Assembly (NCBI GenBank): GCA_016839345.1
Contig: JAEOUL010000205.1
Coordinates: 1-20,350 of the forward strand
Reading direction: 5' to 3'
Length of the DNA stretch: 20,350 bases
DNA from: Candidatus Thorarchaeota archaeon
GTDB lineage: Archaea; Asgardarchaeota; Thorarchaeia; Thorarchaeales; Thorarchaeaceae
Below the pieces are notes generated by a model. That model was not told where the DNA came from, searched no databases, and was given only the letters and a program-made list of their open reading frames with translations. Made by a program: the position numbers and the translations under genes. This document shows positions 7,506-14,173 of this stretch, one piece after another. Numbering within the stretch: position 1 is the first letter of the stretch; the number at the start of each line of letters is the position of its first letter.

Positions 7506-8807
7506 TTGACAAAGAAGAAGCTCGTAGTTGTTGGACTTGGATACGTCGGACTACCGGTTGCTTTGAAATTTGCTGAGGCTGATTTTCAGGTTACAGGAAT
7601 CGATATTGATGAGAAAAAAGTTAAGCTGATCAATAAGGGTATTTGTCCTATCGAAGGTGATGAACCTGGATTATCCGAGCTTCTTGTTCAAATCATGGAA
7701 TCTGGGAAGATGGTTGCAACAAATGATTACAACTCAATTTCCGAAGCCGATTATGTTCTTGTAATTGTTGAAACTCCATTCAGCCTAAGAAGTAAGGAAC
7801 CATTATACACCTCACTCAAATCTGCGACTCGTCGTGTTGCACAAAACCTGCGAAAGGGCACCCTTGTGATTATCGAATCGACAATTGCACCTGGTACAAT
7901 CGGGACCATCGTTCAACCGATTCTTGAGGAGGAGTCTGGTCTAAGAGCAGGAACTGATTTCTATCTAGCAACTGCACCTGAACGAGTTATGCCTGGGAAA
8001 CTGCTTCAGAATCTTGTAACACTCGATAGAGTTGTAGGTGGTGTTGATGAGGAAAGTACAAAGAAGGCCATCTCACTTTATAGTTCAATAGTTCAGGGAG
8101 AACTGTATCCATCTGATGCAATCACTGCGGAGGTTGTGAAAACCACTGAGAATGCTTATCGGGATGTTCAGATAGCTTTCGCAAACGAAATAGCACTTCT
8201 ATGTGAGAACTTGGGAGTTGATGTGTACAAAGTTCGAGAGCTAGTCAACAAATCCCCATTTAGAAACATGCACCTTCCTGGAGCTGGTGTGGGTGGCCAT
8301 TGTCTTCCTAAAGACTCCTGGCTGCTAGCGTTTGGGTCAAGAGGAAAATATGAACCACGCCTTCTTGCAGTTGCTCGAGAGATAAATGACGGGATGCCTC
8401 ATCATATGAGCGATTTATGTGAGTCTGCATTGAGAGAGGCGGGTAGACGCATTTATGGTTCAAAGATAGCAGTTCTAGGTTTGGCCTATATTGAAAATGC
8501 CGATGATACTCGTAACTCTCCTGCATTTATGTTGGTTAAAGCACTCGAAGTACTTGGAGCCCAACCCATGGTTCATGATCCATATGTCAAATCATCAGAT
8601 GATGTTGTACTTACTCGTGACCTTGAAGAGGCATTACAAGATGCTAATTGTGTGGCTATAGTAACAGCCCATGATGAATATCGAAAGATTGACCTAGCGA
8701 AAATGAAGAAGATGATGAAGACCCCCATAATAGTAGATGGTCGCAATCTCTTCAACAAGCAGGAATGCATAGATAAAGGATTCATTTACAAGGGTGTTGG
8801 GAGATAG
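7506..8807 (+). CDS. UDP-HexNAc 6-dehydrogenase-type enzyme (WecC/WbpA-like)
   Basis: A nucleotide-sugar dehydrogenase of 433 residues from TTG 7506 (440 from GTG 7485). The Rossmann motif GLGYVG, ESTIAPGT, TAPERVMPGK, NAYRDVQIAFANE and the catalytic cysteine motif GVGGHCLPKD (C266) are all present. ERV.PGK and AYRDVQIAFANE are typical of UDP-ManNAc/UDP-GlcNAc dehydrogenases, so the product is probably UDP-ManNAcA or UDP-GlcNAcA. This differs from the glucuronate-forming enzyme at 4922-6241. Start choice: the predicted transcript start (near 7493) lies downstream of the GTG, and AGGGATG lies just before the TTG, which gives LTKKKLVVVGLGYVG. The longer start remains possible. The next gene follows after 6 nt. 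No HexNAc 2-epimerase is seen in the window, which leaves the substrate open. Confidence 0.9.
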   Translation: MTKKKLVVVGLGYVGLPVALKFAEADFQVTGIDIDEKKVKLINKGICPIEGDEPGLSELLVQIMESGKMVATNDYNSISEADYVLVIVETPFSLRSKEPLYTSLKSATRRVAQNLRKGTLVIIESTIAPGTIGTIVQPILEEESGLRAGTDFYLATAPERVMPGKLLQNLVTLDRVVGGVDEESTKKAISLYSSIVQGELYPSDAITAEVVKTTENAYRDVQIAFANEIALLCENLGVDVYKVRELVNKSPFRNMHLPGAGVGGHCLPKDSWLLAFGSRGKYEPRLLAVAREINDGMPHHMSDLCESALREAGRRIYGSKIAVLGLAYIENADDTRNSPAFMLVKALEVLGAQPMVHDPYVKSSDDVVLTRDLEEALQDANCVAIVTAHDEYRKIDLAKMKKMMKTPIIVDGRNLFNKQECIDKGFIYKGVGR

Positions 8808-8813
8808 TCCAGA

Positions 8814-9866
8814 ATGCCCAAGAAGCGTGTCTTACTAATTGGTAGTCAACCTGAAAGAATGACACGTCTTAGAAGAACCTTCAGAAGTTTGAAGGCCCTT
8901 GGTGTTGATGTTCATATCATGGTTCCAACGAAGAAACCAGATGGAAGGCCGAGAATCATCAAAGGCATTGTGAGATACCTGGTCCTCATTTTTCAAGTAA
9001 CACTTGCTAAAGCTGACATATATCACTTCTACAACGTACCAGATATTATTGGACTCCCACTAATTTGGAAACGGGGTGTGTTCATTTACGATGTTCGGTC
9101 GCCTTGGTTTTCATCCATCAAAGAGTCATTGGGGAGCAGTTTTCTGTCGAAGATTGCTGGTGTCATCGAACGGATAATCACCATGTCAGCTGATATTGTG
9201 ATTGGAGCTAACTACCCTCTAGTAAATCGAGCTAAAAGCTGGCATGCTCGAAAAACAATAATGGTCCCCAACTATCCCCAATCTGATTTTGGACCCAAAA
9301 GAGAGAGAAATGAGGTTCGAGAATCCCTAGGACTGAACAATCATCCTACTGTACTGTACCTTGGGAAAATTGCCAAGATTGAGGGCAGTGAGCTTCTTAA
9401 ACGTATTATTCTGGAGAGCTGCAAAGCAATCACTAATGTTAAGTTTATGATTGTGGGTGATGGTCCTGAGCGTGATTCACTCGAGAGATTTGTGAAGAAA
9501 GCCGGTCTATCGAAGTATGTTCTGATGTTAGGATGGATTGCCCATGAGGAAGTAGCTGATTACATTGGGGCTGCGGATCTCTGCATTCTTCCTCGCAAGC
9601 GAGATTCATTCTCGCCTTTTACCGCACCAGAAAACATCACAAAAGCAGCAGAGTATCTAGCCGTTGGAAAACCTGTCATTGCTCCGAAAATCGGTGGTTT
9701 TGCGGACGCAGGATTTCCAGTTATCGCGGTGGAACCTGAAGATATGGGTGCTGCAGTTGTAGAATATCTCAGAAACCCGATTCCTGTAGGTGAATTTGAA
9801 AAACCTTCTTGGGATGAGAGTCATCGAAAGCTTCGTCTTGTCTACAATTCTTTGGATGCAATCTAG
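8814..9866 (+). CDS. Glycosyltransferase family 4 (GT-B fold)
   Basis: A 350-residue GT4-like glycosyltransferase. The N-terminal domain begins KKRVLLIGSQPERMTRLRRT, with IYHFYNVPDIIGL and YDVRSPWF. The C-terminal domain has VLYLGKI, KFMIVGDGPERDSL and VLMLGWIAHEEVADYIGAADLCILP, followed by SPFTAPENITKAAEYLAVGKPVIAP. That last stretch occupies the donor-binding place where GT4 enzymes have EX7E; here it reads ENITKAAE, the same spacing of two glutamates. The ATG is preceded by GGGAGAT at a suitable distance, inside the end of the dehydrogenase gene. Six bases separate the two genes, so they form one operon. It would act at the cytoplasmic face, perhaps using the uronic acid made by its partner, although that pairing is inference. 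It converges on the PIG-L gene with 16 nt between stops. Confidence 0.9.
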   Translation: MPKKRVLLIGSQPERMTRLRRTFRSLKALGVDVHIMVPTKKPDGRPRIIKGIVRYLVLIFQVTLAKADIYHFYNVPDIIGLPLIWKRGVFIYDVRSPWFSSIKESLGSSFLSKIAGVIERIITMSADIVIGANYPLVNRAKSWHARKTIMVPNYPQSDFGPKRERNEVRESLGLNNHPTVLYLGKIAKIEGSELLKRIILESCKAITNVKFMIVGDGPERDSLERFVKKAGLSKYVLMLGWIAHEEVADYIGAADLCILPRKRDSFSPFTAPENITKAAEYLAVGKPVIAPKIGGFADAGFPVIAVEPEDMGAAVVEYLRNPIPVGEFEKPSWDESHRKLRLVYNSLDAI

Positions 9867-9882
9867 AGAATCTGTTAATCCT

Positions 9883-10545
9883 TCACTTCGGCTTTCCAAA
9901 TCCAGAAACAAACCCTCGATGCTGCACAAATGCTTCAGCATATGGCGCACCAACATGATTCCCTTGATACCCCATGAGTGACTTGATTGCGTTGATTTCA
10001 AAATAACCTCTTTTAGCAACTTGAGATTTGTAGCTCTGAAGCATCTCGACCTTCTTAGCTACTTCATCCTCAGTTATTGGAACAAAGACTTGAGGTGTAA
10101 ATCCTGGACAATTACCTGGGACTTCGTATGCGAGCACTGTGGAGTCTGTTTTCATAAATGCCCTGTTTGTTTCCTCTGCAACAACACGGTGATCTTGATG
10201 AAGGTCTCCCTCCCAATGAGTCAAGACCAAATCATACTTGTTTTCATTTCTAACGCTATAGATTGTTTCAAGAATCTCTTGCCGATGGGTTGGAAATTCT
10301 CGTACTGGATATTGATGAATCACGAGATCTTCAAGACCCAAGTGCGCAGCAGCTGCTTTGCATTCCTTTGCCAGTACATCGATGGGGAATTTTGATGTAT
10401 CAACACTTTTTCTGCAATCACTGAATACAAGTGATTTCACATGAACTCCACTATTCAGTAGTTGTCTTACTGTTCCACCAGCTCCAAGTTCCATGTCATC
10501 AGTGTGTGCTGATACGACTAGAGCTCTATTCACAGACCACTCCAT
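9883..10545 (-). CDS. PIG-L/LmbE family N-acetyl-sugar deacetylase
   Basis: A 220-residue zinc-dependent deacetylase-like protein. The first motif AHTDDMELGAGG (13-24) supplies H14 and D17 as metal ligands and D16 as the likely base; the family consensus has proline where this protein has T15. The second motif THWEGDLHQDHR (109-120) supplies the third ligand, H119. Family members remove acetyl from GlcNAc-containing substrates such as GlcNAc-PI, mycothiol or bacillithiol precursors, or surface glycans. The frame stays open upstream to 10794, but those codons carry no family sequence and overlap the divergent gene. The ATG at 10545, with GGGGT six bases before it, matches the usual family N-terminus. 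It is divergent from the ATP-grasp gene. It may create a free amine on a glycan or precursor in this island, which is inference from context. Confidence 0.9.
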   Translation of the reverse strand: MEWSVNRALVVSAHTDDMELGAGGTVRQLLNSGVHVKSLVFSDCRKSVDTSKFPIDVLAKECKAAAAHLGLEDLVIHQYPVREFPTHRQEILETIYSVRNENKYDLVLTHWEGDLHQDHRVVAEETNRAFMKTDSTVLAYEVPGNCPGFTPQVFVPITEDEVAKKVEMLQSYKSQVAKRGYFEINAIKSLMGYQGNHVGAPYAEAFVQHRGFVSGFGKPK

Positions 10546-10693
10546 AATAATACCCCAAATTGGAGAATATTGTGTGAAATTCAAGCTCTCAAGATATGAG
10601 TTTCGGTAAAGAATGTACACTTGCTCATCTGTGGTAAGATTCAAGAAGCTCACTAAGACACTGATGCATGTCAAGGCTTCAGAGGAATTTGAT

Positions 10694-11776
10694 TTGAGGA
10701 GCTGCAAGATTCTTGTTACAGGTGCTGCTGCGCCTGGTTTTGTAAGTATAGTGAAAGCACTGAAAGCCAACACAACGTATGATTTGCAGATCATCTGTTC
10801 TGACTATATCCCGACCTTCAGTTCAAAATCGTTTGTCAAAGACACATATGTTCTACCTGATAATCGTAGTCCAGAATTTGCTGGAGCTTTATTGGAACTG
10901 TGTGTCAAAGAAAGGGTGGAAGTCATTCTCCCAATACGAACAGATGACCAGTTGCCAATCTGCCGGAGATTTGGTGAATTTCGAGATGCAGGAGTTGAAC
11001 CTGCGATTGTTACGACAGATCCAGAGATACTTGATTCTCTCCTCAATAAGAGGAAATTGCTAGAATATTGTAGTGAAATCATTCAGCTGAAAACTCCTGA
11101 TTTCTCTTATTCCTCAGATTCAGAGGGTCTGAAAAAAGCCGTGATGAAATTAGGTTACCCTGATTTTCCTGTCGTGATAAAACCTAGCTACTCGAATGGG
11201 AGTCGAGGTTTCCGAATATTAGATGAGTCTATCGATAGACGAAAACAATTCTTCGAGGAAAAACCAACAGGTATCTATTCAACTCTCGATGAAGTTCTAG
11301 CTATCATCGGTGATAATTTCCGTGAAATGGTAGCAATGGAATATCTGCCTGGTAATGAGTATACAATTGATGCGCTCTGTCGGAAAGCCAAAACCTTTGC
11401 AGTGATTCCACGATTACGTACAAAAATGACTGGTGGTATAACAACTGGTGGTACAGTAGTCAAGGATACCAATCTGGAAAGTATCACTAGAACAGTAGAA
11501 TCAATTGTAGAGGGATTTGGTCTCTCTTACAACGTGGGAATCCAGTTTAAAGAATCTCGAGATGGTGAACCTCTACTCCTTGAGGTAAACCCACGTCTAC
11601 AAGGTACCACTACTATGAGTGTTGCAGCTGGTGTCAATATTCCTGAACTGATTGTACAGATGGCTTTGAGTGAATTTGATTACGACTACTTGCCTGAAAT
11701 CAAATGGGGTTTGGAGATGCAAAGAGTTTGGTTGGAGATATTCAGAGATAAAGAACGAATCTGGAGAAATGAATAG
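10694..11776 (+). CDS. ATP-grasp ligase, carbamoyl-phosphate-synthase-like
   Basis: From TTG 10694 the protein is 360 residues and opens MRSCKILVTGAAAPGF, the typical pre-ATP-grasp fold. ATP-grasp elements are FPVVIKPSYSNGSRGF (158-173), MEYLPGNEYTIDAL (215-228) and LLLEVNPRLQGTTT (294-307), in which E297 and N299 should bind magnesium. Such enzymes make acyl-phosphates and join a carboxylate to an amine or similar nucleophile. In surface-glycan loci they are suspected of amidating or aminoacylating sugars. The TTG is chosen because AGAGGAA lies 6-7 nt upstream and it begins exactly at the fold. ATG 10664 and a codon at 10613 are open alternatives without a ribosome site. The HAD gene overlaps its end by 8 nt, so translation is coupled. 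The substrate is unknown. Confidence 0.85.
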   Translation: MRSCKILVTGAAAPGFVSIVKALKANTTYDLQIICSDYIPTFSSKSFVKDTYVLPDNRSPEFAGALLELCVKERVEVILPIRTDDQLPICRRFGEFRDAGVEPAIVTTDPEILDSLLNKRKLLEYCSEIIQLKTPDFSYSSDSEGLKKAVMKLGYPDFPVVIKPSYSNGSRGFRILDESIDRRKQFFEEKPTGIYSTLDEVLAIIGDNFREMVAMEYLPGNEYTIDALCRKAKTFAVIPRLRTKMTGGITTGGTVVKDTNLESITRTVESIVEGFGLSYNVGIQFKESRDGEPLLLEVNPRLQGTTTMSVAAGVNIPELIVQMALSEFDYDYLPEIKWGLEMQRVWLEIFRDKERIWRNE

Positions 11777-12179
11777 AATGTCTCTTGTTGTATTCGACTT
11801 TGATGGAACACTGGTGTTCGATGATGGTTCACATGAAGATTTTGATATAATTCGCAAGATGATTGCTTCGGGGATTGAAACCGCCATTTCGTCTAGGAAT
11901 GACAAGTATCATCTTGAGCGTAGATTAGCTGAACTTGGAATATCTGATTTGTTCACACACACAATGGCTGACTTCAGACCAAAGTCATTCCAGATGAAGC
12001 ACATTCTTTGGCTCTTCTCCAAACAGAAAATTGAGTTCTCTAAAGTCTACTTCGTTGATGACTACCTACCAAATATTGAAAGGATCAGACAGGATTTACC
12101 TGAAGTGATATCTTTCCATTATGGTGAAGATATCTCGACCCTTGCAGATTTATTTGATATTGTAACCTCTAATCAGTAA
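11769..12179 (+). CDS. HAD-superfamily phosphatase, HAD-IIIC/MDP-1-like
   Basis: A 136-residue minimal HAD protein without a large cap domain. Motif I is VVFDFDGTL with D10 as nucleophile and D12 as acid/base. Motif II is the serine in TAISSRND, motif III the lysine in RPKSFQMKHIL, and motif IV VYFVDDYLPNIERIR. The pattern of K..HIL followed by VDD...NIE is that of magnesium-dependent phosphatase-1 and FkbH-like HAD proteins. Two ATGs are possible: 11769 overlaps the ATP-grasp gene by 8 nt, and 11778 lies just beyond its stop; GGAG at 11763 fits the second slightly better. The coupling to the ATP-grasp gene suggests a shared pathway, for example removal of a phosphate from the substrate or product. 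This is not established by the sequence. It converges on the Alg13-like gene with 7 nt between stops. Confidence 0.85.
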   Translation: MNRMSLVVFDFDGTLVFDDGSHEDFDIIRKMIASGIETAISSRNDKYHLERRLAELGISDLFTHTMADFRPKSFQMKHILWLFSKQKIEFSKVYFVDDYLPNIERIRQDLPEVISFHYGEDISTLADLFDIVTSNQ

Positions 12180-12186
12180 TCCACAT

Positions 12187-12642
12187 TTATTCCTGGAGCA
12201 GGATTCTTAGTACGGAATTGAAATCTAACCTTTTTGGTTGGAAGATATTGAATCTCATAGTTCTTGCTTTATCAATCGAATCTTTCAACTGATCTAACCC
12301 TCTGCACCAGATTAGATAGCCACCTCTCTCTAGTCGTGTGACGAGTTCCCATTCATGACCCCCTATGATATCTGGATTTTGAATCACCACTAATCGATGA
12401 CCCTTTGTTACATTTTCCATTATAGTTCCAGCTCCACAGTTACTGATGACTATCTCGGCTTTTCTGAGGTATTCATTCAGTCCCTTCTTGAATCTGAAAC
12501 TTTTGATGAATTTTGGAGTATATTTTCCAGCTCCTCTTTGAGCTATCACTTCGTCAGAAATTTCTCCTTGACCAACTAGGACATCAATAGCCTCTATGAG
12601 TCCGTCATGAGGTAATGACGTTCCAACAGTAACAAAAATCAG
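12187..12642 (-). CDS. Alg13/PssE-like catalytic subunit of a GT28-type glycosyltransferase, CTG start
   Basis: A 151-residue protein when started at CTG 12642-12640: MIFVTVGTSLPHDG, then EVIAQRGAGKYTPK (31-44), KAEIVISNCGAGTIMENVTKGHRLVVIQNP, GHEWEL and a final LDQLKDSIDKA helix. This is the full PssE/Alg13 fold, the UDP-sugar-binding half of a two-part glycosyltransferase. With Alg14/PssD it adds GlcNAc to a lipid-linked acceptor in eukaryotes, or glucuronic acid or another sugar in bacterial exopolysaccharide systems. No ATG, GTG or TTG lies between the in-frame stop at 12655-12657 and a GTG at 12549; starting at that GTG would delete the glycine-rich Rossmann opening. The CTG lies 8 nt after AGGGGG and overlaps the Alg14 stop (CTGA). 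ATT at 12639 is the only other near option. Confidence 0.85.
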   Translation of the reverse strand: MIFVTVGTSLPHDGLIEAIDVLVGQGEISDEVIAQRGAGKYTPKFIKSFRFKKGLNEYLRKAEIVISNCGAGTIMENVTKGHRLVVIQNPDIIGGHEWELVTRLERGGYLIWCRGLDQLKDSIDKARTMRFNIFQPKRLDFNSVLRILLQE

Positions 12643-13106
12643 AAGATCATCCCCCTATATTCAACACCCTCATATCGTTGTGCCAATTCTGGCCAGCTGC
12701 TCAACCAGAGATTTACCTTACCCATGAGCAATCTGCCTGCAATCGATGGTCTATACACTCTACTTGGACTCTCAATAAACAGTGTCTTTATTCCAAAAAC
12801 TCGCGCAACAAGAAATGGCGGCAGCGTGAGCCCTGACCCTGTACTGACAAGAACATTCGGTCTAACAATTAACAGGATAATTAGACTATGAAGAAACAGA
12901 AACAGCGTTCTCAACACAGTCATGATTCTATTATCCTTGGCTCGGAAACGAGGTGAGATGACACTGAAGTAATTTCCACCTACCTTCTTTTTCGTCACTT
13001 CGGATTCCCAGGGGACTAAGTAGTACTTTTCACAATCCACTTGATTGCTGAGGATCATCCCTCGAGTGGTGTGTCCACCGGATCCAAGTACGAACAGCAG
13101 TTTCAA
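12639..13106 (-). CDS. Alg14/PssD-like membrane-recruiting subunit of a GT28-type glycosyltransferase
   Basis: A 155-residue protein beginning KLLFVLGSGGHTTRGM, with the family hallmark GSGGHT at 8-13. Later it has VLVSTGSGLTLPPFLVARVFGIKTLFIES (83-111) and SPSRV. The hydrophobic stretch at about 65-82 (TLFLFLHSLIILLIVRP) is the membrane-associating part. Alg14 anchors the catalytic Alg13 to the membrane and binds the lipid-linked acceptor. The start is TTG 13106, supported by GTGAGGAT about 10 nt upstream; no earlier in-frame ATG gives a sensible N-terminus. The partner gene overlaps its stop codon. Gene order Alg14 then Alg13 is the order found in fused forms of some protists. Whether the pair serves N-glycan or exopolysaccharide synthesis is not decidable, but its place in the island favours the latter or both. 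Confidence 0.9.
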   Translation of the reverse strand: MKLLFVLGSGGHTTRGMILSNQVDCEKYYLVPWESEVTKKKVGGNYFSVISPRFRAKDNRIMTVLRTLFLFLHSLIILLIVRPNVLVSTGSGLTLPPFLVARVFGIKTLFIESPSRVYRPSIAGRLLMGKVNLWLSSWPELAQRYEGVEYRGMIF

Positions 13107-13182
13107 GTCAGGTCATCCTCACACTATGCCAACGGAACTAGTTCTTCAATATCATCCTTTTGATTGATTTCAACAGTTTCTA

Positions 13183-13194
13183 TTTGGCGCCAAA
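13183..13194. promoter_or_regulatory. 12-bp perfect palindrome in the intergenic region
   Basis: TTTGGCGCCAAA is a perfect palindrome in the 286-bp space between the divergent Alg14-like gene and the 253-aa gene. A further inverted repeat, TACCCT-10 nt-AGGGTA, lies at 13241-13262. Both could be operator sites. Nothing coding or RNA-like is otherwise seen in 13107-13392. Confidence 0.3.
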
Positions 13195-13347
13195 GGAACT
13201 AAACAACTAATTAGTATTCGAATTACAAGGCCTCATTTAGTACCCTCGTAGGTATCAGGGTATGACGTCCGTTAGACTGAGCTATTGTCTGGATTAGATG
13301 TTATTTTTATATGAAAGTGCCGTATTATTTCCACTGGAAGATGAGGT

Positions 13348-13361
13348 CGGCTTATATGCCG
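13348..13361 (+). promoter_or_regulatory. TATA-like box inside an inverted repeat, upstream of the 253-aa gene
   Basis: CGGC-TTATAT-GCCG forms a 4-bp inverted repeat exactly around a TATA-like hexamer. A start near 13380 would leave a leader of about 13 nt before TTG 13393, containing the Shine-Dalgarno-like GAGATGATG. A second TATA-like stretch, TTTTTATATG, occurs at 13304-13313 and could drive a longer transcript. Confidence 0.4.
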
Positions 13362-13392
13362 CCCTTTAATCACTGTCATGAGATGATGTAAC

Positions 13393-14154
13393 TTGAGCTC
13401 AAGTAAAAAGAAAACAAAGGCACCACTGATTAAGGTGCGAGGAACAGGTTTGTCAATAAGACTCTTCAGAATGACGGGATTGAGCATGGCGCCCAATACA
13501 CTGGTCACAGCGTTGAAGGGTCTCAAATATGTTCCACAGAAAGGAAATGATCCGCCTGGTGTTGGATTCAGCAAAGTGAGTCTTACAGGAAAGGTAATCA
13601 GAGCCGACTTTATGGCTGATTTTGGAGTTCCAGTTCGAACTCAGGATCCTGAGGGCGGTTTTATGAGTAAGCGCTATTATGCGGTCGACAATGGCACTGT
13701 CCTTCTGAAACTTGATCGTAACACAGTTGAAGTCAGAGGATCAGAAAGGTTAGCAAGTAGAGTCCGTCGAGTATTGATGAGTGCAAAGATAGCTCAACTA
13801 GAACCTCTTAATCTAAATGGAGGGGCGAAGAAACTCTATGACATGGCGATTGATGTTGATTCTGTTCTAGTTTCAGGCATCTCGAAAAAAGGAAACCTAA
13901 CTCAAGCTGAGTTCAAAGGTGGAAGCCTTCAGAGTGAGGAGGAGGTTGGAATGTATACTCGTCGATATGGTGGAGAAGTCACTCGATTCAGAGGGACCTT
14001 CAGATATGGTGGCACAAGTGGTACAGAATTGAAAACCTCAATCAACGGAGTTGCTGGGTCTGTTATGATTTGGAGTGCTGATGATCTTAAACCTAAGGAC
14101 GTACACTGGATTGTCAAACTAATGGAAGATTCAGCACCACCCGTAGCAAAGTAG
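13393..14154 (+). CDS. Conserved-looking protein of unknown function, 253 aa
   Basis: I do not recognise this protein. It starts at TTG 13393, with GAGATGATG just upstream resembling a Shine-Dalgarno. The first 11 residues are lysine- and serine-rich (SSSKKKTKAP). A basic segment with IRLFRMTGLSM follows, then a largely beta-like body with many glycines (KVSLTGKVIRADF; FKGGSLQSEEEVG; FRGTFRYGGTSG; SINGVAGSVMIWSADD). No signal peptide, membrane helix, coiled coil or catalytic motif is evident, so it is probably cytoplasmic, and the basic tail could bind nucleic acid. It is monocistronic, has its own TATA-like promoters, and is followed by a strong hairpin. Codon use appears like its neighbours. 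It could be a small beta-barrel or a substrate-binding fold, but that is only an impression. Confidence 0.75.
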   Translation: MSSSKKKTKAPLIKVRGTGLSIRLFRMTGLSMAPNTLVTALKGLKYVPQKGNDPPGVGFSKVSLTGKVIRADFMADFGVPVRTQDPEGGFMSKRYYAVDNGTVLLKLDRNTVEVRGSERLASRVRRVLMSAKIAQLEPLNLNGGAKKLYDMAIDVDSVLVSGISKKGNLTQAEFKGGSLQSEEEVGMYTRRYGGEVTRFRGTFRYGGTSGTELKTSINGVAGSVMIWSADDLKPKDVHWIVKLMEDSAPPVAK

Positions 14155-14173
14155 TTACAACATCAAATCAGGT

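Noticed and set aside
10613..10693. Longer N-terminus of the ATP-grasp protein
   Set aside because: No ribosome site at 10613 or 10664, whereas TTG 10694 follows AGAGGAA and begins exactly at the Rossmann-like fold. The longer start is not excluded.
10546..10794. Upstream extension of the PIG-L frame to an ATG at 10794
   Set aside because: The extra 83 residues have no family sequence, overlap the divergent ATP-grasp gene, and the ATG at 10545 with GGGGT before it matches the usual N-terminus.
11670..11768. Longer N-terminus of the HAD protein
   Set aside because: It would lie inside the ATP-grasp gene in another frame and precede the HAD motif I by too many residues without homology.
12187..12549. 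Alg13-like gene starting at GTG 12549
   Set aside because: It removes the conserved VTVGT opening that is encoded directly upstream in the same frame.
12636..12650. Programmed frameshift fusing Alg14 and Alg13
   Set aside because: The join lies in a -1 frame, but ATCTTCTGA is not a usual slippery site. A coupled CTG start after AGGGGG explains the data better.
13107..13392. tRNA or structured RNA in the longest gene-free stretch
   Set aside because: I looked for a cloverleaf and a T-loop and saw none; only short palindromes are present.
13272..13574. Minus-strand 100-aa frame over the start of the 253-aa gene
   Set aside because: It overlaps the TATA-like promoter and coding start of a better-supported gene and has no recognisable sequence.
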